A stretch of 64,000 nucleotides of DNA, taken from positions 1 to 64,000 of the forward strand of contig DRHS01000191.1 of the NCBI GenBank assembly GCA_011053095.1, written 5' to 3'. Source of the stretch: Bacteroides sp. (GTDB lineage Bacteria; Bacteroidota; Bacteroidia; Bacteroidales; SM23-62). The number at the start of each line of letters is the position of its first letter. Positions within the stretch are counted from its first letter, which is position 1. Below, one piece after another: positions 8,674 to 19,422 of this stretch. The notes under the pieces are model-generated. The model saw nothing but the letters and a program-made list of their open reading frames with translations, did not search any database and was not told the origin of the DNA. The position numbers were made by a program, and so were the translations under genes.

Positions 8674-11016
8674 TTACTCGGTAATTTTTACAACAACCTT
8701 ATCCAGTTTCCCGGTATAGGGGAAGTGGTTCTTGACCCTGTATTTATTGGATACGGGTGTTCCGGCGTCTATTCCCACGTCAAAGGTTTCAGATAAAGAG
8801 AATGTTGATATGTGCATTTCCTCCATTTTCGTCTCGTCCACTTTGTCGCCATTTACAAAGAGGCTTCCAACACCCCCGGGAATACCACGGATCGGGCTTC
8901 CTTTTTCAACAAAATCAAATTTAATATTTACCTCACCCGTACCAAGTTTCGGAGATTCAAGGGAATAGTACAATCCGTTGTAATAGTTATAATCATAATA
9001 AGCCTTGTTATCCTTGATGAACATGGTATACCCACCTGTAAATCCACCACATGCTACGATGACTCCCTCTTCTTTTCCTGTCAGGTCGAGAGTAACCTCA
9101 ATGGTATGAGATTTGCCCTTAACAGGGGCGGAAGCCTTCTCTGCAATCCTCGTTGCACCGGGATAGTAGTAAACAAATTCTTTCCGGTCACCAAACAGGC
9201 GGTTTTGCTGCTTGGAAATCCGCATGATCATATCATCATAGAGAGGATAAACATTGTTTTCCTCAGCAAGTTCATCGAAACGTATTTTAAGTTCTTCGAG
9301 TTTCTCTGGGTACTCATCCGCCAGGTTATTTGCCTCTGAGAAGTCCTCATTGATATTGTACAACTCCCAGACATCTTCTTCAAATGGAAGTACCTTATTA
9401 AGTTCCCAGGGCATACGGTTGGCATGAATGGTTACAGCCTTCCAGCCGTCCTTATAAACGGCCCTGTTCCCAAAGAGTTCATAATACTGCTCCGGATGGG
9501 TAGTAGGTGCATCGGGTACATCGAAGGAATATGCCATTGACTTGCCATCAAGTGACATTTGTTCTTCCCCGTCGATTTCCTCAAAGAAGGGCGTGTTGGT
9601 GACATCAAGAATAGTAGCACCTATATCGGTGATATGATGATATTGATCGCGGATCTCACCTTTTGATTTGATGCCGTCCGGCCAGTGAATCACAAGAGCA
9701 TCCTGTATCCCTCCACGGTGAACGATCTGCTTAAAATACTGGAAGGGAGTGTTTCCTGCAAGGGCCCATCCGGCATGAAAGTGTGGATAGGTGTTAGGGC
9801 CTCCCCATTCATCGTAATGCTGCATGTTCGACTCAAAGGGTGTCTGTAGTCCGTTTAATACATATGTTTCATTAAAGCTTCCTGTCAGTCCCCCTTCACC
9901 TGAGGATCCGTTATCGGCAGTTACAAAAATTACTGTATTATCAAGTTGCCCGATCTCTTCAAGTTTTTCAACGATACGGCCAATCTGATCATCGACATGA
10001 TCAAGCATGGCGGCAAATACTTCCATCTGCCGGGCATAGAGCTTTTTCTCACCGGGTTCCAGGTCATCCCATGCTGGAATCTCACTTGTCCTCTCGGTTA
10101 GTTTAGTCCCGGGAGGAAGTATGCCCATCTCAAGCTGTTTGGCATGTATGGTCTCCCGTGCCACATCCCATCCCATATCAAATTTCCCCCGATATTTCAT
10201 AATGTAATCCTCCGGTGCCTGGTGTGGGGAATGCATTGCAACCGGGGCCCAGAACATCATAAATGGTTTATCCGGTGCTGTTGATACATGAGAAGTTATA
10301 TTGCGAATAGCCTCGTCCGCCATGGCTTCCATAAAATGGTATTGCTCTTTCCCTTCCCAATCCTCCATCGGGTAATGGTCTCTCCAAACGAGTGATCTGT
10401 AGCAATCAGCATCCGCCGCCATAAATCCATAAAAATGGTCAAATCCTTCTCCGCTGGGCCACCTGTCGAAAGGTCCTGTCTCAGAGACTTCATAAAGCGG
10501 AGTATGGTCCCATTTCCCTATGGCATAGTTTACGAAACCTGCCTTCTGCAAATGCTTGGCTATGGATTTCCCGCTTTCGGGTGGGAAAGCATTATAACCC
10601 GGGAATCCCATAGCTGTAAGGGAGTGTGACCCAAGTCCGATACGGTGGTGATTCCTTCCGGCCATAATGGAAGCCCTTGACGGGGAGCAAAGGGCCGTTG
10701 TGTGAAAATTATTGTAGCGCAGACCGTTTGCAGCAAGCTGGTCGATGTTGGCTGTTTCGGTTAATCCGCCAAAGGAACCAAGGTGTCCAAATCCTGTATC
10801 GTCAAGCAGGAAAAGGATTACGTTGGGAGTTCCTTCGGGTGGTATGGGAGAAGTGGGCCACCATTCTTCAGACTCTTCATAAGACTTGGCGATCTTGCCC
10901 TTAAAAACCTGTCCGTATTTTTCAATGGATTCGTCATGTTCAGATTGATCACCTGCCTGGCAGGCCGCTAATGCAATAATGATTGATAAGACAATTAAAT
11001 TTCTGATGGTTTTCAT
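8674..11016 (-). CDS. arylsulfatase (type I, formylglycine-dependent)
   Basis: NVILFLLDDTGFGHLGSFGG, CSPSRASIMAGRNHHRIG sulfatase signature (CxPSR), lipoprotein signal. Confidence 0.95.
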   Translation of the reverse strand: MKTIRNLIVLSIIIALAACQAGDQSEHDESIEKYGQVFKGKIAKSYEESEEWWPTSPIPPEGTPNVILFLLDDTGFGHLGSFGGLTETANIDQLAANGLRYNNFHTTALCSPSRASIMAGRNHHRIGLGSHSLTAMGFPGYNAFPPESGKSIAKHLQKAGFVNYAIGKWDHTPLYEVSETGPFDRWPSGEGFDHFYGFMAADADCYRSLVWRDHYPMEDWEGKEQYHFMEAMADEAIRNITSHVSTAPDKPFMMFWAPVAMHSPHQAPEDYIMKYRGKFDMGWDVARETIHAKQLEMGILPPGTKLTERTSEIPAWDDLEPGEKKLYARQMEVFAAMLDHVDDQIGRIVEKLEEIGQLDNTVIFVTADNGSSGEGGLTGSFNETYVLNGLQTPFESNMQHYDEWGGPNTYPHFHAGWALAGNTPFQYFKQIVHRGGIQDALVIHWPDGIKSKGEIRDQYHHITDIGATILDVTNTPFFEEIDGEEQMSLDGKSMAYSFDVPDAPTTHPEQYYELFGNRAVYKDGWKAVTIHANRMPWELNKVLPFEEDVWELYNINEDFSEANNLADEYPEKLEELKIRFDELAEENNVYPLYDDMIMRISKQQNRLFGDRKEFVYYYPGATRIAEKASAPVKGKSHTIEVTLDLTGKEEGVIVACGGFTGGYTMFIKDNKAYYDYNYYNGLYYSLESPKLGTGEVNIKFDFVEKGSPIRGIPGGVGSLFVNGDKVDETKMEEMHISTFSLSETFDVGIDAGTPVSNKYRVKNHFPYTGKLDKVVVKITE

Positions 11017-11244
11017 AATGATAGTGGTTTGAATAAAATTTTAGTTTTGATAGAACACCTATGGGAAAAGATCCCCTGCCAAAAAAATTAAAAAAAAGGT
11101 CCCGAATGAAAGTCATTTTCCTGTAGTGTTCCACAGATAAAGATACTTATTTGAGCACAAAAATAAAACCAAACTATATGTTGCTTAAACGGCTTACACT
11201 CGGAATACGGCAGGTGTACGGGCGATGCTCTGAAATTACCGCGG

Positions 11245-12495
11245 TTAAAATGAGATATCCCACTGTAGCCTGAACTGTGTTTCATTTTTTACCCCGGGAT
11301 AAAGCGGTTGAAAGTGATGGATATTTACTTCCGCGGTTAATTTGTTATGGTGTCCCTTAAAGAAATAATTAAGCACTAATGAGAATTCATTGACAAGATC
11401 ATCCTGAAGTGATCTGTCCGGATCGAGTATTGCATGGCGAAAAGCCATTTCGAGCTTTTCCGGAACCCAGCCGATTAACTGATTAAAAAAATACCCCGCC
11501 TGCATATAGTTCCCTGCCATGTCTGTGGTTGAAGTATTTACAAAATCCTCTATCCTTTTAAAATGTAATTCCTGTTGCCATGATAAGCCCCGGTACATAA
11601 ATGCACTTTCAATCAGTAACTGTTTCAGCCCATATTGGTCATTTGTCCCAAGCGGAAAACGCTCCAGACTTCCTCCACCGGCCTGGGAAAAACGTGTATA
11701 CGCGCTGCGGTTTGAAAGGCCCGCCAGCGACAATTCACCGACTGGTTTCTCCCTGCGTTCCAGGTCCGATCCCATGAAAGGAACTGGTTCGCCCAGGAAA
11801 TTCCATTGCAGGCGTCCCATATACATTGCATTGCCTTTCATATTCAAACCGGATCCACGTCCCGTCCCGTTCAATAAGGCTAACCAGTAATTAAAATCTG
11901 CGAGTCCTCCATTGTTCAATCTGCCATAAATCGATATGCCCTGCTGCCGGTCGATTGTGAAGAAATAGGTCAGAATGGACCGGTCCATCATCTGCTGTTT
12001 TCCTGACGAGATGACCCTTTCGCGGTTATAGTGAACCTTCCATTGTCCGATCTTCAAATTCAGCCAGGGATACTTTTCAACCATAATCCTGAAATCGAGA
12101 AGCTTGGAAGAAGCCAGTTCGTACTCCATATAGTATTTCAGCCAGGGGGCAAATCCATGTCCCCCGACCTTAAGCCTGGCCCTGCGGATTCCCATGTAAT
12201 ACTGTTCATTTGTAGCGCCCTGACTCAGATTAGCCCAAACAGGATCTGCCGGAAGTGCAGCCCTGAACTGGAAACGCCATTGAATTTGCATGGTATAATC
12301 ACCATCCCCGCTTGTCATCTCAAATCCTTTGGAGGTGTACGATATCCCGGGTTGCTTCACGGATAGGACCGAGGTATCAGGCGACTCGCCCTCGACAGCC
12401 TGGGCTTGGAGGTGAATGCTTTCGGCAGACAGAAAGGTCAATACGAAGCTTACCAGAAACCTTATGGTTAATATAGCTGAACTTTGTTTAATCAC
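11245..12495 (-). CDS. porin, OprP/OprO-like
   Basis: Signal peptide; GFEMTSGDGDYTMQIQWRFQFRA..., RRARLKVGGHGFAPWLKYYMEYEL typical of phosphate-selective porin family. Confidence 0.8.
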   Translation of the reverse strand: MIKQSSAILTIRFLVSFVLTFLSAESIHLQAQAVEGESPDTSVLSVKQPGISYTSKGFEMTSGDGDYTMQIQWRFQFRAALPADPVWANLSQGATNEQYYMGIRRARLKVGGHGFAPWLKYYMEYELASSKLLDFRIMVEKYPWLNLKIGQWKVHYNRERVISSGKQQMMDRSILTYFFTIDRQQGISIYGRLNNGGLADFNYWLALLNGTGRGSGLNMKGNAMYMGRLQWNFLGEPVPFMGSDLERREKPVGELSLAGLSNRSAYTRFSQAGGGSLERFPLGTNDQYGLKQLLIESAFMYRGLSWQQELHFKRIEDFVNTSTTDMAGNYMQAGYFFNQLIGWVPEKLEMAFRHAILDPDRSLQDDLVNEFSLVLNYFFKGHHNKLTAEVNIHHFQPLYPGVKNETQFRLQWDISF

Positions 12496-12868
12496 TCTTC
12501 AGCTTAAAATCAGGATTGTAGACAAGTCCAACGACATTGTCCCATGGGTCCTTGACTGAGGCGATCATCAGCTCTCCCCCATAATTTGTTGGTTCCTCAT
12601 GCGATTTTGCCCCGATTTCGAGCAGGTTCTGATACACTCCCTGGATGTCATTCACTCCCCAGTAAGTCAGAACACTATCCGGTTTGCTCTGGGGCGGATT
12701 TTCCTGTGGCAGCAGACCCAATTCATATCCCCCTATATTAAATCCCACATAAAATGGTTCATCAAAATAGGGTTCTGTACCAAAGGCGTTGGTGTACCAT
12801 TCTTTTGCTTTTTGCAAGTCAGAAACCAGGTATGCGCAGGTACGAAGTCCGAGAATTTGTGTATGCAT
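12488..12868 (-). CDS. VOC family protein (glyoxalase/bleomycin resistance-like)
   Basis: RTCAYLVSDLQKAKEWYTNAFGTEPYFDEPFYVGFNIGGYELGL... DPWDNVVGLVYNP. Confidence 0.9.
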   Translation of the reverse strand: MHTQILGLRTCAYLVSDLQKAKEWYTNAFGTEPYFDEPFYVGFNIGGYELGLLPQENPPQSKPDSVLTYWGVNDIQGVYQNLLEIGAKSHEEPTNYGGELMIASVKDPWDNVVGLVYNPDFKLKSD

Positions 12869-12889
12869 TGATCCGGTTTTGGGAACAAT

Positions 12890-13345
12890 TTAGGATTTTT
12901 CTCTGAAATATTGGATCTCAATCTTTAGATAAACGTTTTTCTCATCGACCTGGAAAGAGCATTCTTCATAGGGTGGAGACTTGTGCCTCGGTACTATATT
13001 ATTTGAAAACCCATACCCTTCCCTGGGCATTCGTAGCAGATTAAAATTCATCTTATCGTTCTTATCTTCATCATCAAGGATGGATATTGTATAGGTGCCC
13101 GGGGGAATATCATTCAGAATTACCTCCATTGAATCCTCTTCTTTGAGTGTCTTGGGGAATTTATAGGACCTTGAAGGGTCATCGGGGAATTGGTCTTCAT
13201 TATCATAAAGTGCCAGGCATATAATTCCCTTTTCAGATCGTATGTTGGTAATTTCAATTGAGATCCTGCTCCCCTGGCTGAATACCGGCAGAGAATATGC
13301 AGCAATTAGGAATAGCAATATTATCCTGTTGATTGGTTTGCTCAC
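12890..13345 (-). CDS. DUF2141 domain-containing secreted protein
   Basis: RISIEITNIRSEKGIICLALYDNEDQFPDDP...NDIPPGTYTISILDDEDKNDKMNFNLLRMPREGYGFSNN. Confidence 0.88.
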   Translation of the reverse strand: MSKPINRIILLFLIAAYSLPVFSQGSRISIEITNIRSEKGIICLALYDNEDQFPDDPSRSYKFPKTLKEEDSMEVILNDIPPGTYTISILDDEDKNDKMNFNLLRMPREGYGFSNNIVPRHKSPPYEECSFQVDEKNVYLKIEIQYFREKS

Positions 13346-13390
13346 ATTTCTGAATTCAGCTCTTGATTCTGGAGTAATAATGTAGGATCG

Positions 13391-14200
13391 CTAAAGCTTC
13401 TCCAGGTATGTCAGGGTAAAATATTCAGCCTTGACATCCGGATTGTATTGTATCTTGTCAATGGTCATGACCGACCTCCTACCGTTTTCTACATTTACCA
13501 TTTCCATATATAAGGCCATATGTTTCTTTCCGGAAGGATCGATTGCCTTGACATTGGTGGCTGTGAGCCTTTTAAAAAGTTCATCGTCTTCATCGTAGTA
13601 CTCCGCCTTTCGCTGAACCATGTCCCCTTTCCCTATCCAGCTGATCTTCCGGTCGAATCCCATTTCATCCATTATGTCCTCATTGACCGGCACGGATTCA
13701 ATAACCCAGCAATCTGTACCGTCGACGGTTTCTGATCTCAGGAGGGTGTACTCGAAATCAGCAAGGTTGGGTGCCGACATATCCGCATTGCTGAATTCGC
13801 TTCCCATGAAGCTTTTGCTTTTCTCGCTGCTAATTATCCTTCTTGTTTTTCTCAGGGCCGGCATATAGATCCACATATCATCATTCTTCTCACTATAATC
13901 ATAGATTAGCATACTGGTACCTTTGACCTCGGCCGGTGAAAGAAAGCGGATAATTCGTTTTTCTGTTGCCCCGTTATCAAATTCCCTTGAGGCCATCGAT
14001 GTCTGTCGTACTCTCTCTCGGCCTTTTGCATCATATATTTTCAGGGTCGATACAGCTTCGAGTCCGCTGATCCTGGCTGCTTCTCTGGATTTTTCCATTA
14101 TTCCACGAGCCTCCGTGTCATTTGGTTGTGTGAAATTTAGACAAAGAAGTCCAAGGGCAAGCGAAACAATGCCCGGGATGTAATTTTTTGGATTTTTCAT
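13391..14200 (-). CDS. outer membrane lipoprotein-sorting protein (LolA-like)
   Basis: MLIYDYSEKNDDMWIYMPALRKTRRIISSEKSKSFMGSEFSNADM conserved block of MMPL-associated LolA-like proteins. Confidence 0.85.
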   Translation of the reverse strand: MKNPKNYIPGIVSLALGLLCLNFTQPNDTEARGIMEKSREAARISGLEAVSTLKIYDAKGRERVRQTSMASREFDNGATEKRIIRFLSPAEVKGTSMLIYDYSEKNDDMWIYMPALRKTRRIISSEKSKSFMGSEFSNADMSAPNLADFEYTLLRSETVDGTDCWVIESVPVNEDIMDEMGFDRKISWIGKGDMVQRKAEYYDEDDELFKRLTATNVKAIDPSGKKHMALYMEMVNVENGRRSVMTIDKIQYNPDVKAEYFTLTYLEKL

Positions 14201-16527
14201 ATCTGCTGGTTTATGTGAGTAATATTTAATTTGTTGGGACGAATGCGCCAGTTGATCCGGCTCCCGCCCTTTTCCTTCTCAAGAAAGGCAGGTTTAAAGA
14301 TCAGCACAAGGGCAGGTATAATCACAAGGGCTCCAATCAGACAGGTGATTATGGAAACCATCACGAGGAAGCCGAAATATCGTATGGGGGAGAATACCGA
14401 AAATGGCAGGGCACTGAATCCAAATATTACCGAAAGCGCATTGAATGTGATACCCCTTCCGGTGGTGGTCAGTGTCTTCATTATTGCCTTCACAGGCTCC
14501 AGTCCCCCGACCCTCTCAGACCGGTACCTCCATAGAAAATGGATTGTATAATCAACCCCAACCCCAATCATGATGGAAGAGAGCAGGGCAGTTGCGATAT
14601 CCAGTTTAATACCCATGTATCCCATCCATCCAAACAAAATGATCATTGCCATCGAAAGTGGAACTGATCCTATCAGTCCCGCAGAAAATGACCTGAAAAG
14701 AAGGGACAAAAGAAGAAATACCACAATGAGAGCAATTACAAGGGACAGGACCTGACCATTGACAACCAGGTCGGCCAGGTCGGCAGCCACAAGCCCATAA
14801 CCTCCTATCCGGGTAGTATTCTCATCATCACCAGCCAGTGTTTCAATATCGGCCAGCACAGATTTTAAGGCGACATTGCTGCCATCGTTGATCCTTACCA
14901 TAACCTGGGCCCTCTGAAAATCAAAATCAACCAACCTCTCCAGGTCCTCCGGATCACCGCTCATCATGTACAATTCCATGTATTGGGCAATCGCATTTCT
15001 CTCATCAGGAATCCTGTCATACATAGGGTCGCCGGGATCGTTCAGGGCCTTGCCAATCTCACGGATCACACTTGCTATGGACATAACATTCCCCACCGCT
15101 GGATTCTTTTTGAGTTCCGACTCGTAGTTATCGATTTTGTGCAAGACTGCCGGATCGAGTATGTCTCCTTCGACCAGGATGGAAATGTTCTGAGAGCCGC
15201 CGAATGTTTCATTAATAATCTTGGAACTAATCCTGACTGGGTGCTTTTCGGGGAAGAAATTCTCAAGGTTTGTATCTACCTTAAGCATGAATGTCCCCAG
15301 GCCTGATACCAACGCGAATAAGGCTGCGATGAGAACAATTCTCTTTGGATAACGGGATACGAACCTGCCGAAAAATTGCAGTAGCCTGTCCACCGGCCGT
15401 TTTTTTGAGGGATTTTCAGATGTGACCGATTTTGACTTTCCAATAATAGATAAGGCAGCGGGAATAAATATAAGACTCAGAATCAGTGCAAAACCTATAC
15501 CTGCGGCTGCAACCACAGCCAGCTGCTTCGCCGGAAGCATTTTATGCGAAAGAAGGCAGAGAATCCCGGCAATGGTTGTTATACCTGTGAGCAGAATGGG
15601 ACTCCGGAGGCTGGTATAAATCCCCGTGGCCATGGATGTGATTGACAATTTATTTCCCGGAGTGTTGTATTCCTGGTATCTGGCCATCATATGGATTCCA
15701 TAATCATTGGCAATTGCGATCAGCATGATGGGAAGAAGCAGTGTGATGATTGACATCTGCCATCCGATCAGGGGTATTAATCCCATTGCAAAAAGAATGC
15801 TCAGTATAACTACCACAAAGGGCAGCAACACACCACGGATCTCCCTGAAAAAAATATAAAGCATAACAAGCATTATTGCCAGTCCTATGATCATAAGGAG
15901 CTTGAATTCCCTGGCCATTTCCTTTGCAACATAAGCTTTAATGTATGGGAGTCCACCGATATACGTCTTTTCGGGTCCAGGGTTCTCAGCTAGCACCTCT
16001 TCAATGGCCAGGACAATATCATCATCAATGATCCCCGGTTCAATGGTTGCTATGATGCTGGTCATGGTGAAGTCTTCCGAAACCAATACCTCGTAAACAA
16101 TTTTATTCTCCCGGATCTCCCCTCTGAGGATTTCTCTTTTTTCCTCAGTTTTAGGAATCCTTCTCACGGTCGCATCCACGAGCATGGCCCCATCTTCCCC
16201 CTTAATATTCTTAGCATCAAAAATTGACATTGTTTCGTCAATGCCATCCAGCTTCTTAAGCTGCTTGTTGACCTTTTTAATGCGTGTAAGGGTTTCCTTC
16301 TGAAGGATATCATCGGATTCGAACAGGACGAGCACCATTTCATCAGCTCCAAAAATCTCTTCGATCAGATTGGTGTTGATCCGTGAGGCCATTTTTTCAT
16401 AGACATAGCTTTCCATATCCGGATTGATCTCTGCCCGGAATATCTGCAATCCGAAAAATCCGGAAATAAGGATTGAAATTGTGACTATCCACCAGCGGTA
16501 CCGTACTAAAAAACTTCCTGTTCTCAT
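14197..16527 (-). CDS. MMPL/RND family transporter (hydrophobe exporter-type)
   Basis: Two repeats with TM plus periplasmic loop; GVGVDYTIHFLWRYRSER motif; adjacent LolA-like gene. Confidence 0.9.
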   Translation of the reverse strand: MRTGSFLVRYRWWIVTISILISGFFGLQIFRAEINPDMESYVYEKMASRINTNLIEEIFGADEMVLVLFESDDILQKETLTRIKKVNKQLKKLDGIDETMSIFDAKNIKGEDGAMLVDATVRRIPKTEEKREILRGEIRENKIVYEVLVSEDFTMTSIIATIEPGIIDDDIVLAIEEVLAENPGPEKTYIGGLPYIKAYVAKEMAREFKLLMIIGLAIMLVMLYIFFREIRGVLLPFVVVILSILFAMGLIPLIGWQMSIITLLLPIMLIAIANDYGIHMMARYQEYNTPGNKLSITSMATGIYTSLRSPILLTGITTIAGILCLLSHKMLPAKQLAVVAAAGIGFALILSLIFIPAALSIIGKSKSVTSENPSKKRPVDRLLQFFGRFVSRYPKRIVLIAALFALVSGLGTFMLKVDTNLENFFPEKHPVRISSKIINETFGGSQNISILVEGDILDPAVLHKIDNYESELKKNPAVGNVMSIASVIREIGKALNDPGDPMYDRIPDERNAIAQYMELYMMSGDPEDLERLVDFDFQRAQVMVRINDGSNVALKSVLADIETLAGDDENTTRIGGYGLVAADLADLVVNGQVLSLVIALIVVFLLLSLLFRSFSAGLIGSVPLSMAMIILFGWMGYMGIKLDIATALLSSIMIGVGVDYTIHFLWRYRSERVGGLEPVKAIMKTLTTTGRGITFNALSVIFGFSALPFSVFSPIRYFGFLVMVSIITCLIGALVIIPALVLIFKPAFLEKEKGGSRINWRIRPNKLNITHINQQI

Positions 16528-16565
16528 CTGCTAAATCAATATGCCATCCGCGGGATGACTTGTGA

Positions 16566-17948
16566 CTAAAAACTATATCTCAGTTCAAAAAAGCCTCCGT
16601 TAAATGCCGGGGCTATTAAATTGTATGCCGTGTTTTCGGGTCCCTCGAAATACTGTGCCCCAATGCTCAGTTTTAGGTTATCCGTTGCATCCCAGCTCAG
16701 TTTCGGAATCATGTTCCATTCTTCTGTACTGAAATTGTAGGATGTGTAAACTTCCAGGCTGCTCACCCCGTGGACCATTGACAGAGCAGGTCTTAATGCC
16801 AGTAGATGGGAGATTTCTGTGGTCTGATCGAAAATAACGCGGTTAAAGGCTGCTATCTCCTGGTACATCATCGGTGCCAGCATGGCAAATGCTGCGGGAT
16901 CTTGCAGCATCAGTGGATCAATATCAGGGATTCCTCCTGGTGCAGGTCCTTCTGTAAAGTCGAATACATATTGACCCATATACATAATCATCAGGCTGAA
17001 ATCGCCGAAAGACCGGTCAATCTCCAGTACATACCGCAGGTCCCGGTTCGGAGCATATATTTCATCACGGTATTCGGTGGTGGGATCGCGCAGCGCAGCC
17101 TCCCCCCGGACTCCATAAGATCCCAATCCAAATGAAAAATCGAGTCCGAGGGTTTGCTGCCTGAAAGCCCTGGCATACATATCAATAATAAAGTCCTCTC
17201 CCGTGGACTGGGATATCTCCCCTGATTGTATACCTGGCTTTGGGTCATAGCCGTTGAACCATGACAATGACCCGTCAAATCTGTCAAATAAAAAGTCAAG
17301 CTTTGCTCCTACCGAACTGTTTTTTAAGGTTGCCTCAGGCAGAGGGCTCTCCAGGAAATTAACATATTCCGGCATGTCAAAAAGATCAAACCGGTAGACG
17401 GAATATTTATATCTGGGTACCCAGACTGCTTCCAGCCTGAGTTTGTTTGTAATATTATATCTGGCCCTTACCAGGAAATTTCCCAAACGCATGTCATCCG
17501 GTTCGGGTGAGCGTACAAAATAGTCCTGGGGTGTGAGGTTATTTGTCGGATTGAATCCATCCGCCCTTCCCCATGAAACAATTGATTGTCCTGCCCGCAG
17601 TTCAAATGGTCCGAGATAGAGATCTGCGTATGCTTCCCTCAGGGTAAAATCACTGATCCACTCATTATACTCGTAACCTTCACGGAAGCGCAATTCAGAA
17701 AACAACCTGGCTCTGGAACCGGAGTTGGCATTAATCTTTAGTCCAGCCTCCCCGTATCCACTCTTAATTTCAGGGGACGAGCCAGTGGAATATTCCCCCA
17801 GGTAGAGGGCGCCCCTTGCGTACCCGTTAAATTGTACCGGCAATTTGCTCTCCTGTGAATCGGTGCCGGCACTTTCAAATAGTCCCTGGGCAAAAAGCCC
17901 GGCAGGGATGCTAATGGCGATAAGTATTCCAACTATAAAAAATCTCAT
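16566..17948 (-). CDS. DUF1302-like outer membrane beta-barrel protein
   Basis: Signal peptide; LRAGQSIVSWGRADGFNPTNNLTPQDYFVRSPEPDDMRLGNFLVRARYNI typical of this family; operon with LolA-like/MMPL. Confidence 0.75.
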   Translation of the reverse strand: MRFFIVGILIAISIPAGLFAQGLFESAGTDSQESKLPVQFNGYARGALYLGEYSTGSSPEIKSGYGEAGLKINANSGSRARLFSELRFREGYEYNEWISDFTLREAYADLYLGPFELRAGQSIVSWGRADGFNPTNNLTPQDYFVRSPEPDDMRLGNFLVRARYNITNKLRLEAVWVPRYKYSVYRFDLFDMPEYVNFLESPLPEATLKNSSVGAKLDFLFDRFDGSLSWFNGYDPKPGIQSGEISQSTGEDFIIDMYARAFRQQTLGLDFSFGLGSYGVRGEAALRDPTTEYRDEIYAPNRDLRYVLEIDRSFGDFSLMIMYMGQYVFDFTEGPAPGGIPDIDPLMLQDPAAFAMLAPMMYQEIAAFNRVIFDQTTEISHLLALRPALSMVHGVSSLEVYTSYNFSTEEWNMIPKLSWDATDNLKLSIGAQYFEGPENTAYNLIAPAFNGGFFELRYSF

Positions 17949-17977
17949 GCTAAAAATAAAGTGTAAAGTGTCCTTCC

Positions 17978-18007
17978 TTCAGCTGTGGTTAATGTTCAGC
18001 TGTGGTT
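17978..18007. repeat. 13-bp direct repeat (TTCAGCTGTGGTT x2, 17-bp period), candidate operator
   Basis: TTCAGCTGTGGTT-aatg-TTCAGCTGTGGTT lies about 30-60 bp upstream of the 17948 start. Confidence 0.6.
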
Positions 18008-18164
18008 GGGGGTGAGTGCAATATTACGATGAGAGAACCGCATTTGCGTCCAGTCCGCTTGGTATGGAATATGGACCTGTCCGGACTTAGCGGATAGTAC
18101 AGCTAAGGGTCTAAAAATGGGACTGATGAAGTATTATCGGGAAAGGTTGGATAGAAGGCAGGTT

Positions 18165-19349
18165 CTAGTCCGAGCCGATGTTCTTGGACTGTTCCCTAAA
18201 GTAAGCCTCCTTAAACTGTGTTGGTGTCATCCCGGTTGAGGACTTGAAAACACTGTTGAAGGATGATTTGGAATTGAAGCCGGCTTCAAATGCAATCGAG
18301 GTAAGCGTGTATTTAGTAAAATCGTCGTCCACAAGTAACTTTTTTACTTCCTCTATCCGGTACTCGTTAATGAAGGTATAAAAATTCTTGCCCATGAGTC
18401 CATTGATTACCTGGGTGAGGTAATGCCTGGGGATGTTGAGTTCGGATGAGATTTCATTTATGGTCAGGTCAACATCAAGGTAGGGTTTTTTCTCCTGCAT
18501 ATGTTTCAGAAGTTGATCCATATATTCTTTGGCATCCTTTTCCTTAAGTCCTGAGCGTTCATATTTGGGTTCGATTTCCACTTCCGGTAGTGGAGTTTTT
18601 TTAAGCGTTACCGGGTCGACTGCAGGATGACGAGGAGCCAGTATCTCGTTGAAAATCCCGGGCTGTTTGAATCCGTAGAAGCTGAAAGCAAAGGCGAAAA
18701 ATGTAAGACCAAAATAGGAAGGCAGCTTTGGATCATAGGTAGGATCCTTGGCAAATATCACATATGCTCCGAATATAAAAACTCCTACATAGGTGACATA
18801 AAAACTGATTGAAATTACAAGCAACCAGCTCAAAGTGATTTTTCCTGATGTGTAACTTACAAGATTCTGAATATTCCTCTGGTGCCGGTTGATGAGCACG
18901 AAGGCAACAATACTGTAGGTAGTGATGGAAACAAAAAAGGAAAATCCATAGAGAAGGCGAAATAAAAGGAATGGATCAGTATCCCAGAAATCATCCAGCC
19001 GCATAACTGGTTTGCCACGGAAAACTATTGCAGTAATGAAAAATGCAAGAGCCGGAATGAAATGCAGGATATACCTCCAGTTGAACTCAACCCGCTCAGT
19101 GGTCTGGTACTTCGTGTATAAATACAGGAGTGGTCCGTAAGTAAATGGGATGAATAAATATTCAAAGAGTGGAACAATACTGGTGTTAATAATCGCAAAT
19201 CCCATCTCGATAGCGATCAGGAACAGCCATGCAGCAAGTAATCTGTCTGCCACAGTAGGATTCTTTTTTGTTGCGATCATTAGTCCCGCGAAAAATGATT
19301 GGGACAGTCCAACATAGAGAATTTCATTCATTGTTAACAAATTTAACAA
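18165..19349 (-). CDS. AraC family transcriptional regulator with N-terminal multi-TM domain
   Basis: C-terminal LTINEISSELNIPRHYLTQVINGLMGKNFYTFINEYRIEEVKKLL...LTSIAFEAGFNSKSSFNSVFKSSTGMTPTQFKEAY; hydrophobic N-terminus. Confidence 0.92.
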   Translation of the reverse strand: MLNLLTMNEILYVGLSQSFFAGLMIATKKNPTVADRLLAAWLFLIAIEMGFAIINTSIVPLFEYLFIPFTYGPLLYLYTKYQTTERVEFNWRYILHFIPALAFFITAIVFRGKPVMRLDDFWDTDPFLLFRLLYGFSFFVSITTYSIVAFVLINRHQRNIQNLVSYTSGKITLSWLLVISISFYVTYVGVFIFGAYVIFAKDPTYDPKLPSYFGLTFFAFAFSFYGFKQPGIFNEILAPRHPAVDPVTLKKTPLPEVEIEPKYERSGLKEKDAKEYMDQLLKHMQEKKPYLDVDLTINEISSELNIPRHYLTQVINGLMGKNFYTFINEYRIEEVKKLLVDDDFTKYTLTSIAFEAGFNSKSSFNSVFKSSTGMTPTQFKEAYFREQSKNIGSD

Positions 19350-19422
19350 TGATTTTATACAATCTAAGTGTGGACTCTTGTAAAAAATTTCTTATTATTG
19401 AATATTGATCTGATCTGGCAAG

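Noticed and set aside
8812-9339. 175-aa plus-strand ORF
   Set aside because: Antisense to the sulfatase gene; no supporting motif.
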